A DNA stretch of 9,340 bases from Candidatus Altarchaeales archaeon A3 (lineage in GTDB: Archaea > Altiarchaeota > Altiarchaeia > Altiarchaeales > Altiarchaeaceae). Where the stretch lies: positions 5,388-14,727 of the forward strand of contig MTER01000090.1 in assembly GCA_002083985.1 (NCBI GenBank), read 5' to 3'. The translations under genes were made by a program, and so were the position numbers. The notes beneath the pieces were generated by a model, which searched no databases, was not told the origin of the DNA, and saw only the letters and a program-made list of their open reading frames with translations. Of this stretch, positions 1-5,397 are shown in pieces. Within the stretch, counting starts at the first letter, position 1. Every line of letters starts with the position of its first letter.

Positions 1-707
1 TAGCATTAAACTTAAATTTCTTCTCATCATCACAGGTGCTTTTTCCCGTATTTGCGGGCTTATTTGGATTAAGCACACTGCTAGTTAATGTCATCACATA
101 CAAAAAAGGAAAACAAATTCCACAACTTCCAACGGCGACGGCAAAACCTGGCAAAAATTTCTATGCGGCAGGATTTTTAGGAGCATTTGCTGGAATGATT
201 GCTGGAACATTGCCGGGAATAAGTGCTTCGCAGATAGGAACGCTGATGGCAATTGTCTTCGGAAACAGTGTCGGAGCATTTATGATTTCAGTTTCTGCAA
301 TAAATTTATCGGACAGCATATTTTCACTAATTGCAATTTATACAATCGGAAATGCAAGGAGCGGAGTAGCAGTTATGATTGATTCGGTTATGGATATAAC
401 ATTCGGGGAAATTTTGCTGTTTATCGGAGTCATCCTCTTTGTTTCGTTCTTTGCAGTTGTACTTTTTCATAAGACATCAAAAATTGCAGTGAAATGGACG
501 GGAAGAATAAACAGCAGAAATTTAAATATATTTTCATTTGGATTGATTTGTGTTGCGCTTTTTGTCCTTACAGGAATTTATGGAATATTTATTGCATTGG
601 TTGGAATGTGTATCGGGCTGATTTCAATATTTGGCAATGTAAACAGAACGCATGCGATGGGTGTTTTGTTAGTTCCGACAATTTTGTTTTTTCTGGGGAT
701 AAGATGA
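1..707 (+). CDS. TctA/DUF112-type membrane permease, C-terminal part (5' end outside window)
   Basis: The reading frame is open to the left edge (first full codon at 3), so the gene starts before the window; the GTG at 36 is internal, not a real start. The visible ~234 residues are very hydrophobic, with about six membrane segments. A glycine-rich stretch, GTLPGISASQIG, resembles the conserved loop of the TctA/DUF112 superfamily (tripartite tricarboxylate transporter permease; COG1784-type archaeal membrane proteins). ARSGVAVMID and the terminal GVLLVPTILFFLGI also fit that archaeal group. Family members are usually 400-500 residues with two related halves, so this would be the second half. 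Substrate is unknown, and archaeal members often lack the TctB/TctC partners; none is seen here. It ends in TGA, followed 13 nt later by a long inverted repeat. Confidence 0.7.
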   Translation, partial: ALNLNFFSSSQVLFPVFAGLFGLSTLLVNVITYKKGKQIPQLPTATAKPGKNFYAAGFLGAFAGMIAGTLPGISASQIGTLMAIVFGNSVGAFMISVSAINLSDSIFSLIAIYTIGNARSGVAVMIDSVMDITFGEILLFIGVILFVSFFAVVLFHKTSKIAVKWTGRINSRNLNIFSFGLICVALFVLTGIYGIFIALVGMCIGLISIFGNVNRTHAMGVLLVPTILFFLGIR

Positions 708-813
708 AAAACAAGCAAACGGTTGAGTCGCAAATGAATTAAGGGTGGTAAAATTTCAAAAAATAAAAACTTATTTATTTTAAATCTAAATATTATTAAC
801 GACAACAAAATAC

Positions 814-848
814 AGATGAGGTGTGTTATTCGCCTACTCCTCTCATCT
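814..848. other. Hairpin inside the 721-945 unit
   Basis: AGATGAG (814-820) is complementary to CTCATCT (842-848), a 7-bp stem. An alternative inner pairing is AGGTG (819-823) with CGCCT (831-835). This gives the loop region of the large inverted repeat its own structure. No RNA family is recognised. Confidence 0.4.
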
Positions 849-849
849 T

Positions 850-868
850 AACCATATAATTGGTTTTT
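850..868 (+). terminator. Weak hairpin plus T5
   Basis: AACCA (850-854) pairs with TGGTT (861-865), and the stem runs into a T tract (864-868). It resembles a weak intrinsic terminator for the upstream permease transcript, but lies 143 nt after its stop codon. Inference only. Confidence 0.25.
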
Positions 869-1016
869 AAAAAGAATAGTATTCGAGTGGATGCGCTTCG
901 CTGTGATTATTGAAAAACTACCCTCAATTCATTTACGACTCAACCAATATTAATTATTAAAATATTTAGTTTTTGTTATACTTTCCTGATAAGTAAATTT
1001 CATACTTCATAATACG

Positions 1017-1286
1017 ATGAAAAAAGTTAAACTTGTGCTAAATGAATTTTGGGATGATATGAATTGTGGCATAGCATATTATTCAGAGTTAGTAAAAAAT
1101 TACCCTGATAAATGGATAGCGATAGTTGATAAAAAAGTAATTGCAGCGGAAGATAGTATAAATTATGTTGAGGGGGAAGCAATGAAAAAGACGGGAAAAC
1201 AAAACGACAAAATTCCGGTTATGTTTATAAGTAAGGAGAACATATTTACTAAAATGAAAGTAAAAAATTTATTTTTATTTCTATGA
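1017..1286 (+). CDS. Small DUF5678-like protein
   Basis: 89 residues, soluble, no signal peptide. The core SELVKNYPDKWIAIVDKKVI (23-42) matches the pattern of DUF5678 (a short archaeal domain centred on YPGKWVAIVDGEVV-like text), followed by an acidic linker and a final strand PVMFISKENIF. Function of the family is not established. The stop overlaps the next start by four bases (ATGA, 1283-1286), so it is probably translationally coupled to dtdA. The last ~10 residues (KMKVKNLFLFL) are low complexity and lie over an AT-rich stretch that could also act as a promoter for dtdA. Confidence 0.65.
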   Translation: MKKVKLVLNEFWDDMNCGIAYYSELVKNYPDKWIAIVDKKVIAAEDSINYVEGEAMKKTGKQNDKIPVMFISKENIFTKMKVKNLFLFL

Positions 1287-2065
1287 AAATTTTTGAAATG
1301 TCTAAAATAGTCCTTTATTCACATCAGGATATCGCCGGAGAAAATATAGCAAAATTTTTAAAGGTAGACAATATTGAAATTTTCGGAATTGATGAAAAAG
1401 TTATAAATTTAAACGATTTACCGTCTGAAATTTACAATATGGCTGGTGCTAAAATTGACTTAATAATCGTTGCATCCCGACATAAGTCCGAATCAAAAAT
1501 GCCTACACTTTGCGTTCATTCTCCGGGAAATTTTAACGATGCGAAACTCGGAGGGAATGAAAAATCTCTTTCAATTGCTCCGGCTTTGTACATAAGAAAG
1601 GCAATTTTAGAATTTAAAAAAGAAAAGGAAAAAAATTTAAACCTTGTAAATTACGATGTAACACTTGAAGTTACACATCACGGCCCGACATTAAATTTAC
1701 CAGTTATGTTTGTTGAGGTTGGAAGCAGTGAAGAACAATGGAATAATTTAAATGCGTGTGAAGTTGCAGGTAATGTAATAAAGGACTTGTATGGTACAAA
1801 TTTAAATAAAAAAAATACCACAATTGCGATAGGAATCGGAGGAAATCATTATGCAGGTAAATTTACAAAAATTTTGCTTAACGAAGAGATTGCTTTCGGA
1901 CATATAATGCCAAAGTATAATTTTAATGGAGAAATGATTGAACAAATGATTTCAAAAACAATTCCGAAACCGGAAATTGCATTGATTGACTGGAACGGAT
2001 TAAACAGCGAACAGAGGAACAAGACAATAAAGAAATTGAATGAAATTAATTTAGGAAAGGTCTAA
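1283..2065 (+). CDS. dtdA: D-aminoacyl-tRNA deacylase, archaeal type (DtdA)
   Basis: Hydrolyses D-amino acids from mischarged tRNAs in the cytoplasm, preventing their use in translation. The 260-residue protein shows the family landmarks in order: YSHQDIAGENI near the N-terminus, a HSPGNF block (79-84), EVTHHGPT (129-136), FVEVGSSEEQW (143-153), GIGGNHYAGKFT (184-195) and GHIMPKY (206-212). The conserved His residues fit the metal-dependent archaeal/plant DtdA (GEK1-like) family. Length is normal. ATG 1283 overlaps the upstream stop (ATGA). The in-frame ATG at 1298 gives MSKIVLYS, which aligns better with the usual N-terminus and has a TATA-like AT stretch about 26 nt upstream, so it may be the true start. 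The 3' end overlaps the convergent macro gene by 15 bp. Confidence 0.9.
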   Translation: MKIFEMSKIVLYSHQDIAGENIAKFLKVDNIEIFGIDEKVINLNDLPSEIYNMAGAKIDLIIVASRHKSESKMPTLCVHSPGNFNDAKLGGNEKSLSIAPALYIRKAILEFKKEKEKNLNLVNYDVTLEVTHHGPTLNLPVMFVEVGSSEEQWNNLNACEVAGNVIKDLYGTNLNKKNTTIAIGIGGNHYAGKFTKILLNEEIAFGHIMPKYNFNGEMIEQMISKTIPKPEIALIDWNGLNSEQRNKTIKKLNEINLGKV

Positions 2066-2596
2066 ATTTTTAAATTCTTTAGCAAATATGCGAAATGTAT
2101 CATTATCATAAAGCACAACATAAATTTCGCTTAAATTAGTATCTTTATTTTTAACATATTCCTTAACTGTATTTAGCATTATCTTTGCACATCTGTCTTT
2201 CTGAAAGTGATAAATTCCCGCACTTATTGCCGGAAATGCAATTGACTTTAAATTTTTACTATCTGCTAAATTTAAACAACTTAAAACTGCATTTTTCAAC
2301 TTTTTATCTTCGTCTCCCTTACCATAAATCGACCATGCAGTATGAATAACAAATTTTGCCTTTAAATTTCCGCCTGTGGTTATTACTGCTTTTCCTGTTT
2401 CGCAAAATCCGATTTTGTCACTATCTTCATGAATTATATTTCCACCTTTTTTTACAATTGCAAGTGCAACACCCCCGCCATGCTACAATTCATTATTTGC
2501 AGCATTCACAATTGCATCAGCATTCATATCGACAATATCTCCCTGTAGCATAGCAATTTTTTTATCCTTTATACTCACTTCTTTTATGTTTCTCAT
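2051..2596 (-). pseudogene. Macro-domain (ADP-ribose-binding) gene with an in-frame TAG
   Basis: Reading from ATG at 2596, one frame gives a 181-codon macro domain, close to the usual size. LQGDIVDMNADAIVNAANN (17-35) is the classic ADP-ribose-binding N-terminal block, HGGGVALAI (39-47) continues it, CETGKAVITTGGNLKAKFVI lies mid-domain, and IAFPAISAGIYHFQ is the second ligand loop. Codon 38 (2485-2483), between NNEL and HGGGVA, is TAG. Homologues usually have W, Q, K or E there, so one base change from TGG, CAG, AAG or GAG explains it. Family members bind or hydrolyse ADP-ribose adducts. Without readthrough only a peptide of 37 residues is made, plus possibly a C-terminal 82-residue piece from ATG 2299. 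It is a nonsense-mutated gene, an assembly error, or a suppressed or recoded amber codon. Its TAA overlaps the end of dtdA. Confidence 0.85.
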
Positions 2597-2617
2597 TTTT
2601 AAGGAAGGATAATTAAA

Positions 2618-2625
2618 TTTATAAA
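2618..2625. promoter_or_regulatory. Palindromic TATA box shared by two divergent genes
   Basis: TTTATAAA is its own reverse complement. Its centre is about 26 nt from the macro start (ATG at 2596, minus strand) and about 29 nt from the repeat-protein start (ATG at 2651, plus strand), which is archaeal TATA spacing for leaderless transcripts in both directions. The plus side is preceded by ATTAAA (2612-2617), matching the BRE pattern RNWAAW; the minus side has ATTTAG, a poorer match. The plus direction is therefore probably stronger. No SD motif precedes either start. Confidence 0.5.
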
Positions 2626-2650
2626 CTAAATTTATAACAAAAAATTTAAA

Positions 2651-3397
2651 ATGGCAGTTCCCCAGTCAACAGACATAATTTCGTTTGTTGTTGTTATAGG
2701 CGGGATTGTATTAGGAATAATTACTTTGCTTTACCTGTACAACCAGCATAATAAAGAGAAAGAACTTGAAAATTTTGGTGCTGGCTTTTTAAATTTAGAA
2801 AAAGAGAAAAGAGAAAAATTGCTGAAGGAACACCTGAAAAAGAATGGCAGGCATATACGGGTGGCAGCAGGTGTGTTTTTAAATCATTATGACATAATTT
2901 CAGAGGACTTAAGAGAGAAATTATTAGAAGATGTTCTGAAGAAAAACATCAGAATAATTGAAAATCCTAAAAAATCCACTGGAAAAGAACACGATGTTGA
3001 ATTGGAACCGCTGCCCGGAAATTTATCTCTTTTTGTCATTGAGAAACATTTTGATATCATTCTACAACATCTTCGCAATGAAATAATAACTCAAAGTTTG
3101 ATATCTGAAGGAAATATGGGAAAGGAAATGATTGCTGAAATTTTAGCAAAAAATTTTGAAAAATTTGCTAATGACTTCAGAAACGAAACACTTTTAAAAT
3201 TTATTAGTTCACCAAACAATAATGTGAAATTTCAAATTGCAAAAATTTTAGACAAAAATTTTAACAATATTCCGCAGGAAATTTTAAGGGAAGCACTTCA
3301 GCAGTTAATGGAATCAGAAAACAAAATGAACATTGACTCTATGATGGCTTTTTTATTTAAAAATTTTTACAAAATTGACATAGAGACGAGTTACTGA
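2651..3397 (+). CDS. Membrane-anchored 35-residue helical-repeat protein, frameshifted near the C-terminus
   Basis: 248 residues as read, function unknown. Residues 9-30 form one membrane segment; the rest is charged and helical. A unit of about 35 residues repeats, marked by N-[HF]-[YF]...LR-x-x-L-L: starts near 43, 78, 132, 167, 202 and 237. The spacing is exactly 35 from 132 onward, and the 78 to 132 step has a ~19-residue insertion. The key arginines are R54, R88, R142, R177 and R213. This suggests a HEAT/TPR-like solenoid for protein contacts on the membrane. The sixth unit breaks off at TGA 3395-3397, but the -1 frame continues the repeat to 3516 (separate entry). The full gene would run 2651-3516 and end one base before aroE. 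Promoter: shared TATA at 2618-2625. Confidence 0.7.
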   Translation: MAVPQSTDIISFVVVIGGIVLGIITLLYLYNQHNKEKELENFGAGFLNLEKEKREKLLKEHLKKNGRHIRVAAGVFLNHYDIISEDLREKLLEDVLKKNIRIIENPKKSTGKEHDVELEPLPGNLSLFVIEKHFDIILQHLRNEIITQSLISEGNMGKEMIAEILAKNFEKFANDFRNETLLKFISSPNNNVKFQIAKILDKNFNNIPQEILREALQQLMESENKMNIDSMMAFLFKNFYKIDIETSY

Positions 3398-3516
3398 CGA
3401 GGTATGTGAGATATAAGAAGGCAGATAAAACGGTTTTAGAGAAATTTCTTTCCGTTTATGGAAAGTCAATTATTAATCAGGAATTAAAGAAAAGAATGAT
3501 TGAATTAGTAAAATAA
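3379..3516 (+). pseudogene. Out-of-frame 3' tail of the repeat protein
   Basis: In the -1 frame relative to the gene starting at 2651, this stretch reads HRDELLTRYV and continues open to TAA at 3514-3516. RDELL matches the repeat hallmark LR-x-x-LL of the upstream units, and a further unit (INQELKKRMIELVK) follows with its marker Lys exactly 35 residues after that Arg. Placing Arg in register requires about 7 (or 10) missing bases between 3376 and 3382. The tail has no start codon or promoter of its own, so it is the severed end of the same gene. Confidence 0.7.
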
Positions 3517-3517
3517 A

Positions 3518-4384
3518 ATGAATAACTCAAAAACAAAAATTTTCGGCGTAATCGGACATCCGATAGAGCATTCATTATCTCCTGTAATGCATAGTGCTGT
3601 CTTTAAGGAAAAAAAAATAAACGCAGATTACTTTGCTTTTGATGTTGATGAGAAAAATTTATGTAATGCAATACATGGTGCGGATGCATTGAAATTTTGC
3701 GGGTTAAATGTGACAATTCCCCACAAAATTTCTGTTCTAAAATACATAAACAAAATTAGCGAAGAAGCGAAATTGATTAATGCGGTAAATACGATAAAAT
3801 TTGATTATGTTGAAAATTTAATAATTGGCTACAATACTGATGGAACTGGTGCAATAAAGGCAATTGAAAAAAATTTAAACAGAGGTCTTAAAGGTAAAAA
3901 AATTTTTATATTTGGTGCAGGCGGAGCTGCAAGGGCGATCATATTTTCTGCTTTGCAAAATAATGCTGAAATTTCAATTTATAACAGAACAACAGAAAAG
4001 GCAATTTTAATAGGGAATGAAATTAAAAAACGATTGAATAAAGATGTCAAAATTGTGGAAAATTTTAACTTAAAAGATGAATTGAATGACAGTGATATCA
4101 TCATTAATGCAACATCTGTCGGAATGTTTCCGAATGTTGATAAAAGTGTAATAAGCAAAGAATATATTCCGGAAGGAAAAGTAGTTATGGATATTGTATA
4201 TAATCCTATTGAAACGAAATTTTTGAAACTTGCAAAACAAAAAAATTGTAAAGTTATTGACGGTGTTGATATGCTTGTTTATCAGGGTGCTGAATCATTG
4301 AAAATCTGGCTAAATTTACAAGTGGATGAAAATTTAATTGGCATTATGAGAAAAGCAGTGGTTGAGAAATTAATAAGAAATTGA
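3518..4384 (+). CDS. aroE: Shikimate dehydrogenase (NADP+)
   Basis: Reduces 3-dehydroshikimate to shikimate in aromatic amino acid synthesis. The 288 residues carry the full family signature: shikimate-binding HSLSP (18-22), NVTIPHK with the catalytic Lys70, NAVNT (88-92), YNTDGTG with catalytic Asp108, the Rossmann loop GAGGAARA (133-140), NRT (156-158) for NADP, NATSVGM (197-203) and DGVDMLVYQGAES near the end with Gln256. Length is normal and nothing is missing. ATG 3518 lies one base after the TAA ending the out-of-frame tail of the repeat-protein gene, so the two were probably one transcript; no SD is seen. No other shikimate-pathway gene is in the window. It ends in TGA with a T7 run about 20 nt later. 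Confidence 0.95.
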   Translation: MNNSKTKIFGVIGHPIEHSLSPVMHSAVFKEKKINADYFAFDVDEKNLCNAIHGADALKFCGLNVTIPHKISVLKYINKISEEAKLINAVNTIKFDYVENLIIGYNTDGTGAIKAIEKNLNRGLKGKKIFIFGAGGAARAIIFSALQNNAEISIYNRTTEKAILIGNEIKKRLNKDVKIVENFNLKDELNDSDIIINATSVGMFPNVDKSVISKEYIPEGKVVMDIVYNPIETKFLKLAKQKNCKVIDGVDMLVYQGAESLKIWLNLQVDENLIGIMRKAVVEKLIRN

Positions 4385-4403
4385 TGGCGTAAAAATAGGT
4401 GAC

Positions 4404-4410
4404 TTTTTTT
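4404..4410 (+). terminator. T7 tract after aroE
   Basis: Seven consecutive T begin 20 nt after the aroE stop. Archaeal intrinsic termination relies mainly on U-rich tracts, with or without a hairpin, so this is a likely end for the plus-strand transcript. No strong stem precedes it. Confidence 0.45.
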
Positions 4411-4494
4411 CGCAATATATAAATTTAAGATTTCCTTTAAGTGGAATTTTTAAAATATTGCTGCATCCTATCAATAAAATAGGGTAATTAAATT

Positions 4495-4612
4495 AGAGTT
4501 GTTGCAAATTAAAAATTTTAAAGGTGATTTTAAAATCGCAAAGATTTTAAAATATCCAAACGAAGTGAGGTTAAAATTAATAAAGGTGAAAAAGTTATTT
4601 TGCAACATGTCT
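4495..4612. mobile_element. 118-bp MITE-like element with IS6-like ends
   Basis: The left end reads AGAGTTGTTGCAAA (4495-4508). The right end, reverse-complemented from 4612-4599, reads AGACATGTTGCAAA. Both place TGTTGCAAA five bases in from the tip, as in IS6-family ends (IS26: GGCACTGTTGCAAA). The flanking octamers are ATTAAATT (4487-4494) and ATTATATT (4613-4620), 7 of 8 identical; IS6-family insertions make 8-bp target duplications. There is no transposase, so it would be moved in trans if mobile. The AT-rich flank makes a chance match possible. The interior holds an inverted copy of the hairpin repeat. Confidence 0.45.
4522..4570 (-). repeat. Hairpin repeat, copy 1 (inverted)
   Basis: Read on the minus strand it starts CCTCACTTCG, then GGATATTTTAAAATC, a short loop, and GATTTTAAAATCACC. 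The two halves pair into an AT-rich stem with a short loop. It shares the order 'CCTC..CT..G.T.GGATATTTTAAAATC' with the copy at 9091-9140. It lies inside the MITE-like element. Confidence 0.55.
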
Positions 4613-4663
4613 ATTATATTGTTCTATTTTGCGAGCGAAAAATACTAAATTTTTATATTTTAC

Positions 4664-4713
4664 ACTCGCTGTTGCTCGTATCTTTTAAAAACTTGAAGTT
4701 TTTAAAATACCCT
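4664..4713 (+). repeat. Hairpin repeat, copy 2
   Basis: Begins ACTCGCTGTTGCTCGTAT, followed by a stem in which TTTTAAAAACT (4683-4693) pairs with AGTTTTTAAAA (4697-4707) and GTA with TAC (4678-4680 / 4708-4710), leaving a TC bulge at 4681-4682 and loop TGA. The leading CTCGCTG.TGCTCG block matches the copy at 9091. Imperfect overall, but with the same architecture. Confidence 0.55.
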
Positions 4714-4790
4714 GAAATTTTGAGGGGATACATATTGCTTTTAATTTTTTTAGATTTACAGGAGTGAGCACCAACGATCACCTGTTAATT

Positions 4791-4825
4791 ACCTCATAAA
4801 ATTAATTAACTTAATTTAAAGAGGT
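4791..4825. other. AT-rich hairpin downstream of dut
   Basis: ACCTC (4791-4795) pairs with GAGGT (4821-4825), and inside it AAATTAA (4799-4805) pairs with TTAATTT (4811-4817), loop TTAAC. Twelve pairs with a small internal loop. It lies about 70 nt past the stop of the minus-strand dut gene, so it may stabilise or end that transcript. No T tract follows on the minus strand. Confidence 0.35.
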
Positions 4826-4896
4826 TAGCCACCCAAATTTTGTAAAGTTACAGATTAACACCCTAATATTATATGCCTTCAACAACCCAATAAATT

Positions 4897-5397
4897 TTAC
4901 ATATTAGAATACTGATAGTCCCCGTTATATGCCTTTAAAGGATTATCCGCTTCCAATAAAATCATCTGACAAATTCTCGTATTCTTTTCTATATAAATTC
5001 CATGCGCATTAAATACATTCAGGAGTGCTTCACCTCTTCCGATATATCCTGGATCCCAAACCGCCGTGTGAATTTCACATCCCATTCTTAATAAAGTGGA
5101 GCGCGGAAAGACCAGCCCGATACAGTTTTTCGGAATCTTCACAATTTCATTAAAAACAATTTTATATGCCCCTCTTTTCAGCAAAATTTTATCCGTGACA
5201 TTGTCACTATTGCTGTCAAATATTTTTATACATTCAGGCAAATTTTTATTTGAAAATCCGATACTTCCCGCACCACCAAATTCATAAATTTCTTTTATTG
5301 TCAAATCAAAACCACACGGTTGTGTCTGAATATCTTTATTTATTTCTTTCTCAATACAACCTGCCACAAAATCGCCATTCATGACACACATTTTCAC
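4897..5397 (-). CDS. dut: dCTP deaminase/dUTPase-family protein, probable dUTP diphosphatase
   Basis: Probably hydrolyses dUTP to dUMP and pyrophosphate, keeping uracil out of DNA. 166 residues. Family features: QPCGFDLT (26-33), FPRSTLLRMG (the R-S-x-L-x-R-x-G substrate block), HTAVWDPGYIGRGEALLNVF with the conserved Asp, and KNTRICQMILLEA. In bacterial dCTP deaminase the catalytic Glu sits in LEFYN after DPGW.G; here the aligned residues are LNVFN, so deaminase Glu appears to be Asn, favouring dUTPase over deaminase. GTG 5397 overlaps the gltX stop (GTGA, 5397-5394). ATG 5391 is an alternative with GAGG (5400-5397) five bases before it, a good SD spacing. It is the second gene of a gltX-dut operon. 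Confidence 0.8.
   Translation of the reverse strand: MKMCVMNGDFVAGCIEKEINKDIQTQPCGFDLTIKEIYEFGGAGSIGFSNKNLPECIKIFDSNSDNVTDKILLKRGAYKIVFNEIVKIPKNCIGLVFPRSTLLRMGCEIHTAVWDPGYIGRGEALLNVFNAHGIYIEKNTRICQMILLEADNPLKAYNGDYQYSNM

Larger units (their letters stand above)
721..945. repeat. 225-bp unit bounded by 29-nt imperfect inverted repeats
   Basis: The arm at 721-749 begins GGTTGAGTCG and is matched by the reverse complement of 917-945 at 26 of 29 positions. All three differences are transitions (C/T, A/G, G/A); two of them would be G.U pairs in a minus-strand transcript and one in a plus-strand transcript. No obvious target-site duplication flanks the unit and it encodes no transposase. It could be a MITE-like remnant or a long-stem RNA; I cannot assign a family. 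Confidence 0.6.
708..1016. other. Gene-free spacer dominated by a large inverted repeat
   Basis: 309 bp between the permease and the DUF5678-like gene. No convincing reading frame on either strand. It holds a 29-nt imperfect inverted repeat (arms 721-749 and 917-945), a hairpin at 814-848, a small hairpin followed by five T at 850-868, and an AT-rich stretch before 1017 with a possible TATA element (TTATACTT, 976-983) for the downstream gene. I found no tRNA-like cloverleaf. Confidence 0.6.
4385..4896. other. 512-bp non-coding region between convergent aroE and dut
   Basis: No supported gene on either strand. In order it holds: a T7 tract (4404-4410); a small hairpin (CCTAT 4467-4471 / ATAGG 4479-4483); a MITE-like element (4495-4612) containing an inverted copy of the hairpin repeat (4522-4570); a stem GCGAG (4631-4635) / CTCGC (4665-4669); a second hairpin-repeat copy (4664-4713) followed by CCCT/AGGG (4710-4726); and a hairpin at 4791-4825. 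I see nothing specific in 4826-4896. Confidence 0.6.

Noticed and set aside
36..38. GTG 36 as the real start of the permease
   Set aside because: The frame is open to the window edge and the family is far longer, so the gene is cut by the boundary.
881..900. tRNA T-loop-like TTCGAGT
   Set aside because: The flanking five bases are not complementary and no acceptor or anticodon stem can be drawn.
2356..2553. Plus-strand 65-codon open frame opposite the macro gene
   Set aside because: Low-complexity His/Leu-rich translation, entirely the shadow of the macro domain on the other strand.
3361..3367. AAATTTT as a programmed -1 frameshift site
   Set aside because: The heptamer is in the correct phase (A AAT TTT), but the -1 frame meets TGA at 3376-3378 before reaching the repeat tail, so slippage there could not make the full protein.
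3385..3406. 11-bp tandem duplication (GACGAG at 3385 and 3396) as the cause of the frameshift
   Set aside because: Removing 11 bp restores the frame, but the two copies match at only 8 of 11 positions, and the result loses the RDELL hallmark and the exact 35-residue spacing to the next unit. A ~7-base loss near 3376-3382 fits better.
4385..4896. CRISPR-like spacing of palindromic repeats
   Set aside because: The repeats are few, diverged, in opposite orientations and irregularly spaced, with no cas genes.
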